From: Owenia fusiformis | Taxonomy: Eukaryota; Annelida; Polychaeta; Sabellida; Oweniidae | Reading direction: 5' to 3' | NCBI GenBank assembly: GCA_903813345.2 | Contig: CAIIXF020000009.1 | Coordinates: 28,494,740 to 28,558,739, forward strand | DNA: 64,000 nt | Shown here: piece after piece, positions 46,372 to 58,206 of the stretch | Position numbering within the stretch: the first letter of the stretch is position 1 | How the letters are laid out: the number at the start of each line of letters is the position of its first letter | Notes under the pieces: generated by a model | The model's database searches: none | What the model was told of the DNA's origin: nothing | The model's input: only the letters and a program-made list of their open reading frames with translations | Made by a program: the position numbers and the translations under genes

Positions 46372-46609
46372 GGACAAAAATAAATGACAGGTCGATTTTC
46401 GATCACCATTTCCTAATTATGGTGGTCTGAAAGCCCATAATTTCCAATATTGTCTAGATATATATCCCTTAAAATTTGTATATTTTACATTTTGTATAAT
46501 CTCATCCACTGATGTATGGCCTCTTGTAAATTCTCTTATTTTTAACATGGGAAATCCTCACTTCAGCAAATCCACCTGTCATTTATTTATGTCCCCAACT
46601 GTATGTATC
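46372..46609. mobile_element. Tc1/mariner-like MITE with 30-bp ends and TA target sites
   Basis: TACAGTTGGGGACAAAAATA and TTTATGTCCCCAACTGTA are the ends of nearly perfect 30-bp inverted repeats (ATGACAGG/CCTGTCAT inside). TA flanks both ends. About 236 bp, no transposase. A perfect 23-bp palindrome AGACCGAATAT-A-ATATTCGGTCT follows at 46614-46636. Confidence 0.75.
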
Positions 46610-47112
46610 CAACAGACCGAATATAATATTCGGTCTGAATCTATTCAGACGAAGGATACGGTCTAGACTGGGCCTTATTTTTTATCTGACATATCTTGTG
46701 GCCCGCCCTAGGTTTAACGTCCGTGCCTACTCGGCCCTTGATGCAAAAAATTTTATGGTGGCCTATGGCAGCAGCGTATGGAATTCCATGCGCGTTTAAT
46801 TAATAACTGATAGTGAGAATTTGCAACCCATGAAAGCATAGCACGGAAGTTAGACCCAATCACGGCAACAAGTAGACGGTGAACACCGCCTCTAATGCGT
46901 TGGATTGTCGTAAGGACTTGCATTAGACGATCCTCAGAGACCCAGAGGGTGCATGAATGCACCTAAGCAACAATAACATTCAGATTGAATAAATGAAAGC
47001 CGTGGTATTGGGTGTACTTGTTGAACTAAACTGGACAGTGATGAGTGAAGAAAAGAATTGTGATGAAAACAGAAACGGGTGACGAAAAATTCAAGATGTT
47101 TTTCCAGTGTTA

Positions 47113-47156
47113 TAGTTTGTGCATCTGTCACGTATTCGTGACACATGCACAAACTA
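47113..47156. repeat. 20-bp hairpin near the DHX9 5' end
   Basis: TAGTTTGTGCATCTGTCACG and CGTGACACATGCACAAACTA pair with a single mismatch around a short loop. It lies about 110 bases inside the putative first DHX9 intron. Confidence 0.65.
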
Positions 47157-47265
47157 CAACATCCTCTGCATCTATCGTATCTAAGCAATACTTACAATGG
47201 TCCTGTGACCATATGTTAGGATATAAAGCTTATATTCTAATAAAATGAACGAAAGTTGAACTTAC

Positions 47266-47610
47266 ACGCCGGGAAGCCTCGTCTGAAATCTCGTGAACGA
47301 GACTATACGCATCAAGTGGGGGAAACAAAATCGACAATAATTTGCGCAAATTAAAAACAACTAAATTATCTATACTTCATTTACATTTTACAATACCAAG
47401 TTGAAAACCGTATGAAAAACTACAACAGTTTATTTAATTCTCTTAATAATTAATTCAATTTTGTGCTCTAAATCAAAAAACAATATTTTCGCAAATGTAC
47501 TCCGACCTTGACAACGCAGTTCTAGGCGTCACGTTACTAGGAATCAATTTCTCTCCTTCCAGATCAATGCTCAGTAATTCTCTAAATCCATAATCCCAAT
47601 AATTGGGAAT
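47266..47610. promoter_or_regulatory. Probable bidirectional promoter of DHX9 and the unknown gene
   Basis: On the minus strand CCCGGCGT|GTAAGTTC at 47266/47265 is a good donor for a non-coding first DHX9 exon, and the first coding exon at 38808 begins after an acceptor (TTTCAG), so an upstream exon must exist. The unknown gene starts on the plus strand at 47611. The interval contains TCTCGTGAACGAGA (about 47289-47302), an inverted repeat resembling a spaced TCTCG-CGAGA promoter motif. The transcription start sites are not determined. Confidence 0.45.
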
Positions 47611-50600
47611 ATGTCGAATGGTATGCAGGAGTACTCTAGGAGGCGTCATGATTCTGAAACAACGTCTGCATCACAGAAGACTGACACAACATGGAGATAT
47701 TCTGTGTTTGGTCCAGAAAGACTTGGGAAAGGAGCAATGCTCTTTACAGGTGAGATAAAAGTTTCAAACTTTTTCATAAGTTGGAAAACTACTTTCAAAG
47801 TTTATGGAAAATTAGTGACAGATAATTATATTGATTTATGTGTGAAATTTGTATAGTCCATGGCTTCCAGCATTGTAAGGCCGTAAAAAGATTTTTTAGA
47901 ATGTAGTCATTATCACTTTCCGCAGAAAGTACCAACCCTCCCCACCAATGTTTATTGTTTGAAAAATTGAGACAACATTTTCCACGATTACAACTTCTCA
48001 AAAATGAAACACCAAATTTATGTTTGCTTGCCATATTGGAGCTCATTGGTGTAGGGTGTACCAACAAGCTCTTTTTCAAGCCCTATCATTGATGAATTAA
48101 TTAATTAATAATCGTTTGTTAAATTAAAATATTCATACCTTCAAATATAAAAAGAATCAAAAATGCAAAATCCAAATTTCAATTCCAATCTTTTAATTCT
48201 CCTAAGCCTAGATTATACAAAAAAGCCAATTGATTAATTACAAATATTTGGTCAGTTATATGATAACCACTCATCATTGGCTTCAATTATATAATGGACA
48301 TAACAATGGATTAAATCAAAACCTAATATCAAAGACAAAACTGTACAAATATTTATTCAAGTTTGGATAAACTTCTACATTCTAAATAGTCACATATACG
48401 GTAATCATTAAATTGATCTGAACCTTTTATATTCCATTCCCGCTATAGATCCAATGTACACTCCCCTCCAAAGGTTTTGCAACATGAAGTTTTCATTGGA
48501 AAGCATATCAAACGCTGTTAATGTTTGGATTTTATTTTTTAAATTTATTTAGTAAATAGGAAATTCATGACAAGTTTTAATTTTTTTAATTGCCTATCAT
48601 GAATTGGCTTTGATAGGTGATCCAAAATAGGACTTCTCCTCTCCTAGCATATGGAGGGGAGTGTATGTACTTTATTACATTGAATCCCTACAAGACTAAT
48701 GATGATGATTTTAAAGTAATATATTGATAATATCTAAATGAGATAAAATACTCTATACTAGTTTTGATGGGCTTCAAATTGTTTATGGGAGTTGTATGGC
48801 TACATATTCAAATTGGCGGATGCAGGTTGGATCAATCAAAAATTATCTCTAAGACTAAGAGTATATGTAAGCATCTTGTAAAAGGGTATTCGTGAAAAGC
48901 ATTCAAAGGAAATGGTAAAAAGAATTTTCAAAGAACTTTTTGTTTGCACGAATAAGAGTACGTTGATTGATTGATTAATTCATCAATGCAGGTTTCCAAG
49001 ACTATTTTGAATAGTGGTTTTATTTTACCTGGATACTCAATTTATAGCGTACATTATAGCCAATAAGAATGATCATAAAATTATAACAAACTGCGTTTAA
49101 TCTGCTATTACCAGAGAGACCATCTGGAACAATAACAATGTTGCAGAAAAGGATTGTAAACTTTAGTCTGCCGACTGATAGGGAAAATTTCAGGACAACT
49201 GATATGTTTGGCATTGGATTGACTTTACCAGCAATAAATGAAAGATCTAGTGGAGTAATCGACAGAGTAACTAATGATGGTGATACATGCTCTCAATCTG
49301 TAAATAACTTACTTGGATTAATCCATTTGCCTGTTTTAAACAAGGATAACAAACACATTTCAAATAATAATGTTCATATTTCGAATGAACACCCTAAATC
49401 TGAATTAAGGGAGGACTTAAGTAAGCCTGATTTGAATAAGGATTCCATTCCTGTTTTAAGTAAGGACTGTAATAAAAATGTTTTGAATAAGAACTCTATG
49501 GAACCAATTTTGAAGGGACAAGTTTCAAAATGTAATATATATGGGATTTTGCCTCCAATCTGTGAGGATGAAATTGAAGGTATGTATTTATGGAAAAACC
49601 AGAATCAGTATTCCTGAAAAATAACTAAGATTTGTCACATAATTCAAGGCTCAGATACTTTTTTGCAAGGGAATTTTCAATTTTGAAATAAGAACTTCAC
49701 TGAATATGTTTTAGTGACATGTTTTAAATAAAAATTGTATGAAAACCTGTAATCCTACCTTCTAGGATGTTGTTTTTAATAATATTTGTCTTTGTTTATC
49801 AGTTCCTGATCTTTTACATATTTTTCAGGGCCAGATGGCATTCGTGACCACAGGGTAACTGCCCAGCCAGAGAGTGAGCATAGATGGGTTGGGGAGGATA
49901 CCATGTCTGCTGAGGGTACCAGTGAGGTATGTTGTATTTTTAAAAGAAATACTTATATGGTCATGTTCACATAATGTACATTCTTTCAATCAAGGATTTA
50001 GTATATAAATCTGGGCTTAATTATCAAAACCATGCACACATTTAACAAATATTATTAAAACCTCACTACAAATGCTGATGTCTATTACAATACTCTGTAG
50101 TTCACATACCGTAATATACATTTTTATAAAGATGCAAAATTCAACAATAAAAATCTTTGCTTAAATGAGACAATGCAAACTTTGAACACAAGACAAAATT
50201 ATATCTCATTACAAATGTTACCTCATTTTGATTTCTGTTACTACAGTACTCTGTAATATTTATTGTTAGGCCAATTCACAATTATATTTTGATATTTCCT
50301 TTTCAGGTATCATATCTATGGAGGTCGCCAAGGGGATTCTTCCCCCTCCGCCCTAAATCTGCCTGTGTGGGAGAGGTAGGCTGGTGCCACCCTAGGCTCA
50401 CTGAGAGACCCCCTTTAGCTAGTCAAATACAGGTAAGAAACAAATTAGCACCTACTGTGAAACTTGTAAATCAGAAAACCTCTCTTATTTGAACACCTTT
50501 CAATGTGAACACTTTTTGGTCCCTTTTATTAATCTACCAAAGAATTATGTGTTTGAAAAAATGTGAAAACATGTGAACACTGTCAATGTGAATACTTTAG

Positions 50601-53600
50601 GTTGGTTCCACTGGTGTTCAAATTAGACAAGGTTTACTGTATCTATTTGGTGTAAATATTAAAAACAAATGACACAGAGTATTGCTATCTCAAGGAGAAA
50701 CCGTAATGCTTGTGTTCTGTTAAATTAATTGAATGAAAAATTCATAATTGATCACCTAATGGAATGAAGATATACAGTAAGTAATAAGTAAATTATTTAT
50801 GGCAAGTTATGACTTCTTATTGCACAAATAAAGCCAAATGTAAATGTCTGTGAAGTGATTTATTGATCTTACAAAAGTTGATATAAATTTTAAGTAATTT
50901 TTCAAGTTTTTAGTGTGGCCATTTTAAAAGAGAACTTCATTTGATTTTTCAATTAATTATAGGGTAAAAGTATTCCATTGGGATGGTATGATAACAATGC
51001 ACAAAGTCAATATATCTACTATGTATGTCCATATGGAATTCCTTATCATAGATTACCATGCATACTAAACAGTGCTGTCCTATTACTTATTTAGCCTTTT
51101 CATTCTAATAGACTGCCACCAGGTAAATTTCTTGAATGTGTTTGGGGGGGGGGGCATAACCACAATCTTAAATTTAGTGAGGCAAAAATTGATAGGTGAG
51201 GCAAATGAAAACTAAATGAGGTATATTGGTACCTGTGGACTTCATTCCCATAATTTTGATTGAAGACATCTAAAAATATATTTATTGGTAAGTCTTGGTG
51301 AGGTTGCCGCCTGTCTCTTGACTTGCCCATGGTGTTAAACATTTATTAAGCGCTCGAGATTTCACATATAGGTGAAAAGTTCATATAGTTATTTGATTTT
51401 TAAAATAAAAGCAACAAAAGTTGTCAAGGAATATACCTCTTCAAGGCAGAATGAAAATAATCAATTCAGATTAATCACTATTTATTGTAGTACATTTGAT
51501 CCATGAGAAGATTTAAGATCAACATAATCTTTCTATTATGTAAAAATATCCCTTATTTGACATTTAGCTCTTTGTTCATTTTCCGCAGATTTGAATGTTG
51601 ACTTTTCAACTCAACTCAGGCTCTTCGGGGTGAAAGCTAATGATTACAAAAACAGGCCCCTTGATTTGATCCTTTAAAATGTTTTTACAAATTACATTTC
51701 AAAAGTAGATAAATATTCTTCCATTGAAGTACTTAAAGGGACAGCAAATAATATGAAGTGTAAAATGCCAGACGCAGTCAATCCTTTGAATAAACATGCC
51801 AGAATTGAATAAATGAAAAAAGGTTTACAATTCATACATGTCCAATGTTGAAGGTATTGAAGTGAAATCAGAACTTTTTGGGAACTTTCTTGTTCCATCA
51901 TTTTCCTTTGTTCTTTGCTTCACTTTAAATTTTTTTGTTACCTACTTTGGACTTTGAAAGTTATAAATGTAAAATTGTATTTTCATAATAATGGTCCAAA
52001 TTTTCTTTTGAAGTAATCTAGATTTCTTAAACCTAATATCTGAAAAAATAATCAGGATAGCTGATCAAATACAGAATTTTCTCTAGTCTTTGTACATGTT
52101 CCCCTTTAGATGGTATAAGCTCAGTGGTATGACATGTTTCAATTTAGAGTTCCTATTTCAATTAAGATTGAATAAATTGATATATTGCATAAATAAAGCA
52201 GTAAGAGTAAAACATGCTCAAGTTTGTAATCTGAGGATTATAGGATTAACTGCTGATGGAGTGGAGTAATCATTGTGCTTGAAATGCATATTCTCAAATA
52301 CATGTTGTATTACATTAATCAAACTATCAACTACTGGTAGAGCAATCATTAAGTGCAATGATATGGTCACAACTTAGGAAACCTTTGTTTCCAATATAAT
52401 TGATAAATGTATTTCATAGAAATTCTGTATAAGTCTATATGAATAAAACATTGTGTATATACCTAGCATATGTCAGTAAATAATTCATTTGGATTGGAAT
52501 AGTATTTCACAATGAAACCTCGAATTGTCACATTATGTCATATCTGATATCAAAGTATTGAATCATAACAAGTCATGAACAATGGTTTTATTGTTAATGA
52601 AACTAATCTATAAATCTAGCGTGAAAGGTAAAAATTTATTGATCCTCCAGAGTTGATTGTTCAAATTATATCCTGACATTGTAAATTATATCATTACAAT
52701 GTAAATTGATTTGAAAAACATCAGCTTGAAGAGTTGAGATGCGGACACAGTAATACCTTCCAACACCCTCTCCCCCTTCTTGATAACATAGCAAGTCATG
52801 AACATGGCAAGTTATATGCATCATGTGTCACCCGTTGATATGAATGAATAATGATAGATAAATCAAAAAAATAAATGTGGTTTAATTTGTTTATCTCTTG
52901 TATTAGCTTGGAGAGTTCCGACAGGCAGTAGAAGACAGAGCAACACATACAGATCAAAGCCCATGGTAAGGCTCATGTGTGATGCTCTTAAAGACTCTTT
53001 ATGCTCTAGTCTTAAAGGCTCAACACAAATTCCTCCCATTTTACGAATCATTTTACTCTGAAATTTGGTGAACTACCCAAATCATTCAAAATAATTTAGA
53101 AAATATGTACATGTATATGAATTCAGGTTATTGAGTTATTTGTATTCATCCCATTTTGAGAAATGTAATTTCATTTTATCTGAGAAGCCATTAAGTTCAC
53201 ACATAAGATTTAAATTATAAGTATCATGTGTTTCATGATAATTTATTATTCATTATTATTTAATTCATACACATATACACACACAAACCTTGTACTGTTT
53301 ACTTAATAAACTAAATATATCAAAAAATTGACTTAGGTATCGACCAACCCCATCAAATTCTTACGAAGCCATTAGATCCGCAAGGCTATCGGCGTCATAC
53401 CCATTCCCTGCTGGACAGGGGAGACAACAAAATAATACAAACTACAACAACAGAAACAATAACACCAACAGATATAGGAGTAGCTATTATAATCCTGAAG
53501 AATCATCATATGAAGAAACCACTGACCTTGAAGGTAATTTTCAATTGCTTGCTTGTTTGTTTTTCTTTGTATGTGGTTTTGAAATATTTCTTCTGGAAAA

Positions 53601-55597
53601 TGAATTTGCTATTTTTCACTTATAGATTATTTCGTAAAGTTCAAGAAACTTTTTGAATAGTTATTCTCGACAATCAACTTTGATCTTTGTCAATCTAAAA
53701 CTTATAAATGTAACTTTTAGGTAGATTGGAATTTTATACAAATATTTCATTCTATCGAGTTTGACCGATCAAATTTTTTAATGTATTGAACACGACTGCA
53801 TCATCCAACCTGTCCGGGGTACTACTGATACTTTTGTGACAGCCTGCTTTCATCAAGTCCAATATATTTTAGGTGGCCCATACAGGCCTGTATCAAGAGG
53901 GAACAGTAGAATGAGCAATGTGTCAGCCCATAGTCGACCAAGGTATACTTTAATAAGATTATATATACACTTTTATTTTCAAGCATAATACATATACTAA
54001 TTCATATTAAAAACTCTATTAGCTATTAAAAGAAAAGTTGGAATTAAAATTTTCGTAGTACATGTACTAAAAATGTTGTTCTTCTTGTTTTGCATTTGTA
54101 CCTTTGCTTGTTCAGGTTTTGAATGAAGACCTGACTATATAGCTTTTGTAATTGACAGTTTACAGAACATGTATATCGCTCATTTACCTGTTTTGAAGCT
54201 ATTATGTAGATTAGAGTGTTTGTACTATTTTATCCTTTAGCTCAGACTTACACTTCCCACGATAAGTTTAGCAACTGGAAGTCCCTTTTTTGATCACTTG
54301 TCAAAACCTGCAATGTTTGGGGATTTATATCAAATATCAAAATTATGATTCAAACGTTGACAGACTTTGACTTGCTAAAAAACGTCCAGTTGCAAGACTT
54401 ATGGGGGGGGGAGAGTATACAAATATAGAATGAACGATTTGATTTATAGCTTTATTGACATTTGGTGGTAAATTTTATTATTGTATCAAAAGAAGATCAT
54501 TCCAATGTTAAACAGAAAAGCATGGCAAGGGGAGGATGGGGGTTAATTACAGGAAAGGAGGATCATGCATTTCTGGCAAAATATCAAGGAATCCGGAAAC
54601 CTCCCTCCATCTCCTTGTATTTGCATCTGTTTTTCCATTCAAATACAGATACAATATTAAATAATTGATCATCAATTGCTTGAAAACTAATTAAATTGTA
54701 AACTGCAGAGTGGATTCTATTTTTCAGGAGTTCTCTACCACTTTACTAACAACTGAAGAACTGTGCTATGGGAGTGACCCATATTTTCCCATTATTTCAT
54801 GGACAGTGACTCTTAAGCCATGGTGTCATGGTGTACTAACCAATTCTTTTATGAACTAGATATGTACACTAAATGAAAAAATCACAGTATTAAAAATTGC
54901 AATGTGCAATCATTGAGAAAAAAAGTATAAATTATGATCATGTGATCTTATAAATGTACTTAAAATTAGTATTATACTAAAGTGTGATCCAACATTTTTT
55001 GTAAAAGTGCAATTATTCACACTTTCTCACTTATTTTAAACTTGCACTTTATTTTTAAAATAAAATGGCTTTTTGGAATGGCTTCACTGCTATTTAACAC
55101 TTGCAGAATTAAGCATGCATACAAGTCAATTGATAAACAAGAAAAATACTCAAATTTGGGTGTGTATTTTAACCCTGCCTAAATCAGAGTGGTTCATGTA
55201 TTTAAAAGTGCTATATCATGTCAAGGTTTTTAATACTCTCATCTGGATCAATTACTTTTAATTAAATAAACTTTCATCACTGAAATCCCTAACCAGGTTG
55301 ATTCATTGTACAGAGAATATTACAGATGAACTTCAGAGATTTATTTTGAATAAGTTATCCATGAGTTTATTTGAGAACATTTGCTAAGGATCGAATAACA
55401 AATTTTGTATGTTTACAGTTAAATGCAATTTTGCTTTATTAAATGTCACAAAAAGAATAATTTGCATTTCAAAACAAACAAAAAAGGTTTTTAGAAATGA
55501 TGTCTTCTTTGCAAGGTTTTATAAACAATAACTGGTTCATTGCAGGGGGCAAATTACAGCCATTGTACCAACAGAAGATACCATTGAAGAGGAATAA
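47611..55597 (+). CDS. Unknown 8-exon protein, 401 residues
   Basis: Exons 47611-47749, 49115-49579, 49829-49926, 50307-50432, 52907-52965, 53337-53533, 53873-53942 and 55546-55597 have matching splice phases throughout and end at a TAA, followed by AATAAA at 55657. I do not recognise the family. Visible parts: a Ser/Thr- and charge-rich N-terminus containing WRYSVFGPERLGKG, a 155-residue exon with a degenerate LNKDS/LSKD repeat, a compact conserved-looking stretch YLWRSPRGFFPLRP...GWCHP (exon 4), an Asn/Arg/Tyr-rich disordered segment (exon 6) and an acidic C-terminus. No signal peptide or membrane segment. It may share a promoter with DHX9. The start is the first in-frame ATG in the exon; other starts are possible. 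Confidence 0.75.
48456..48667. mobile_element. MITE with CACTCCCCTCCA termini and TA target sites
   Basis: TACACTCCCCTCCA and TGGAGGGGAGTGTA are inverted ends about 210 bp apart in intron 1 of the unknown gene. No transposase. Confidence 0.65.
50454..50640. mobile_element. Pogo/Tigger-like MITE in the unknown gene
   Basis: It runs from ACTGTGAAACTTGTAAATC to ATTAGACAAGGTTTACTGT, about 187 bp, with internal CTTATTTGAACACC and GGTGTTCAAATTAGAC. It starts about 20 bases after the donor of exon 50307-50432. Confidence 0.55.
50641..52906. other. Intron of the unknown gene, no other gene seen
   Basis: AT-rich intron with a G homopolymer near 51145-51155. No repeats with clear ends and no exon-like frames were recognised. 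Confidence 0.5.
53943..55545. other. Last intron of the unknown gene, no other gene seen
   Basis: AT-rich, with a short G run near 54405-54412. The small frames in it have no coding features. Confidence 0.5.
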
Positions 55598-56775
55598 AAA
55601 AGAACTGCTCAAATTAGATAATTAAAGTGGTTCAAATTCTAAATGTGAACTTTCTAAATAAAGGATCTGAGTGACCTGCAACTTACACTATTATTGGACT
55701 TTGATACAAACTTTTTCAAATATCAAATTTTAAATATCGCTTATCTAAATTAAACAGCAATGATAAATTCAAGACTCAAATACAATTACCCAATAGACCA
55801 GAAATTCTTTTCAAGTAAAATATGTACAGGAATGGTTTGTGTCAGAGTCTATAGATAGTGAATATGCCAAATATATCTGGCGTATTTTAGGATCAGAGTA
55901 AGAGGTTGGTCCTCTTCTATTGTTTGAAAACAGCATTTGGTTTGCTGTATTTAGAAAATCAGTATTTCTTACGGAGAAGAATTTGTATTCAAAGTGCAAT
56001 TTGTAACTAGCGCACAAGATGATAGTTCAGAAGCTGTGCTATGAGCCAGTATTATTAAAATAAGTAAAGGTAAAAATGGTACACACCATATTGAAATTGT
56101 GTAAATTGAATTATGTTTAATAAACATGCACATAAAATATGTTTACAAACACTAGTTTTGTTGTATGAAGCAAACCATATACAACTAAGGGCAATGTAAA
56201 TAATTTTAAATAAAGATGGCAGTACAATCATCAGCCTAAAAACTATTAAGTAAGCAGTAATCATTTTTGAGCACTATCCCGGAGCACTATGGGCTCCCAA
56301 AATGTGAGTGGATCAAGAATAATTTATAGATAGAAACATACTCCATTCATATCACATCAGAGAGTTACTGTAGTAAATATAATTGCCATACCTAATGCAA
56401 AATCTATTGGGGAAACTAACATCTTTGATTATTGTATTCAGTAATCATTCATCATTACGATACTATTATCACAATATTAGAAAATGACTGTTCTGTGTTC
56501 TATTTGGTAAGAAAGTGAGGCAGAACGCCAGACTTTGTCCGATTATTTAACTATAATTTGGTAATTTGATAAGTTATTTGAATGATTAAAGGTGAACAGG
56601 CATTGATTTTCAAATTTGAATCGTTAGAGTTAATCAATTTTAACAAAACTTTTGATCGTATATCTTTTCAATCTGTCAAAGTATGTTGCATGTGATCACA
56701 GTAGATCAAGATTCAATAAATAATAGTTCAATATGAATTTAACTGAAATTTTGGTTTAAACCTTATGAACAAGCA
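55598..56775. other. Intergenic spacer before the glycosyltransferase gene
   Basis: The first 65 bases hold the polyA signal of the upstream gene (AATAAA at 55657-55662). Otherwise AT-rich with no recognisable exon or repeat ends. It should include the promoter of the glycosyltransferase gene. Confidence 0.5.
55657..55662 (+). terminator. PolyA signal of the unknown 8-exon gene
   Basis: AATAAA 60 bases after the TAA stop, within TTTCTAAATAAAGG. Confidence 0.65.
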
Positions 56776-58206
56776 ATGAAGGCCTATATTTTTCTAATTG
56801 CTGGGTCTATGGTAATGTTTAGCATGTATTACAATAACCCATTCTCAAATATTGGATACAGTTATGTAAATTCTGGATTTAGAGACACAATCGCTGGATC
56901 CAAAAACATAAAATCTGGATACGAAGAAACAAATTCTGGATACAAAGATACTAATTCTGGATACAAAGATATAAATCCTGGATACAAAGACACAAATTTT
57001 GGATACAAAGACACAAATTCTGGAAACGAAGACACAAATTCTAGAAATGAAGAAACAAATTCTAGATACAAAGACACAAATTCTAGAAATGAAGAATCAA
57101 ATTCTGGATACAAAGACACAAATTCTAGAAATGAAGAATCAAATTCTGAATATAAAAACAGAGATCTTGGAGAAAAAAATACCAACATATGGGATGTAGA
57201 AATAAGTGACAATGACACTAATGTTATCGAAATCATATCTGATAATTATTGGGAACATTTTAAAAAAGACTGCAAAAATGGTACTCTCTGCTCACTGAAT
57301 AGGCCTACAATAGTAAAATACAAGCATAACACAAACCCTTGTATAAAACCTGAAGACTGTGTAACTATTATAACCAAGACAGGTAATAGGTTAGAAGAAG
57401 TGATAAATATGACTAAATCAATTAGGAATTATTACCCCAAAATACAAATTGTTATCATCAATGATGAGCCATTAGCTTTGGAGGCGTACAGGGGGAAATA
57501 TGACACAAAGATTGCCCATGATTTTGAATTCTTTCTTCAGAAGACCAATAATGTGACATATAAGAAACTGGAAGGAGACATTGGCTTAAGTAAGGGTAGG
57601 AATATTGCAGCGAATCTTTCATCGACAAAATATGTCTTCGTTATGGATGATGATGTCAGATTCACACAGTTGACAAACCTTTCCAAACTCGTTGAAGTTT
57701 TAGAAAATACTGATTTAAGCATTAGCTGTGCAAAATATTCAAATACTTATTTTGGTATATTACGATTCAAAGAATTGAAAGGTGGTATGTTTAACCAACT
57801 TAAAGCTGGCAAGTATAGCTATAATGAGTTACGTCGGTTTCCTAAATGTTATTCATTGGACGTGTGTCAAAACGTCTTTCTTGCTAACCGTGAACACCTT
57901 TTAAAGATTGGAGGATGGGATGCCAGTCTTAAAACTAAAGAACATAGTGATTTTTTTATTAATGTAAAATACCATGGATACAAGGTAGCTATGTGTTATG
58001 GGGTAAGTCTATTTCATGACAGTAAAGAAAATGACCTGTTGCGTAGTTCCAGGTTAGATACTTTTGTAAAATATGCCAGGAAGTATTCATCAAAATGGAA
58101 TATATCACAAATAAGAGGAAAGTCAATAATGGACAGGTATCATCGAGCCATGACTAAAAAATCTGATGATACAAAAATTCACCTCAAAAAGAGTGGGGAA
58201 AAATAG
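56776..58206 (+). CDS. Type II membrane glycosyltransferase, GT12/B4GALNT-like (intronless)
   Basis: Codes for 476 residues in a single exon. A hydrophobic N-terminal anchor (about 4-19) is followed by a stem made of a 7-residue repeat (about 32-133) and a GT-A fold catalytic domain (about 190-455). The domain has VTIITKTGNRL, an IVIINDE strand, GLSKGRN, the metal-binding DDD (291-293) and SDFFINVKYHGYKVAMCYGV with a following FHD (H414). This arrangement matches the GT12 family of beta-1,4-N-acetylgalactosaminyltransferases (GM2/Sda synthase type), which act in the Golgi and transfer GalNAc from UDP-GalNAc. The acceptor cannot be predicted. A related GT2-type enzyme is the main alternative. 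The start is the first ATG, which gives the anchor directly. Confidence 0.72.
   Translation: MKAYIFLIAGSMVMFSMYYNNPFSNIGYSYVNSGFRDTIAGSKNIKSGYEETNSGYKDTNSGYKDINPGYKDTNFGYKDTNSGNEDTNSRNEETNSRYKDTNSRNEESNSGYKDTNSRNEESNSEYKNRDLGEKNTNIWDVEISDNDTNVIEIISDNYWEHFKKDCKNGTLCSLNRPTIVKYKHNTNPCIKPEDCVTIITKTGNRLEEVINMTKSIRNYYPKIQIVIINDEPLALEAYRGKYDTKIAHDFEFFLQKTNNVTYKKLEGDIGLSKGRNIAANLSSTKYVFVMDDDVRFTQLTNLSKLVEVLENTDLSISCAKYSNTYFGILRFKELKGGMFNQLKAGKYSYNELRRFPKCYSLDVCQNVFLANREHLLKIGGWDASLKTKEHSDFFINVKYHGYKVAMCYGVSLFHDSKENDLLRSSRLDTFVKYARKYSSKWNISQIRGKSIMDRYHRAMTKKSDDTKIHLKKSGEK
56869..57180 (+). repeat. 21-bp coding tandem repeat in the glycosyltransferase stem
   Basis: About 14 units of AATTCTGGATACAAAGAYAC code for NSGYKDT and variants (NSRNEET, NSRNEES, NPGYKDT). 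The repeat keeps the frame because each unit is 7 codons. Long open frames also occur on the other strand and in another frame over the repeat; these are by-products. Confidence 0.9.

Noticed and set aside
46753-47188. Minus-strand frames of 69 and 84 codons near the DHX9 5' end
   Set aside because: They overlap a hairpin and low-information intron sequence; no homology or start context supports a gene.
56862-57236. 124-codon minus-strand frame over the glycosyltransferase stem
   Set aside because: It is the antisense reading of the 21-bp repeat (repeated FVSLYPE), explained by the periodicity.
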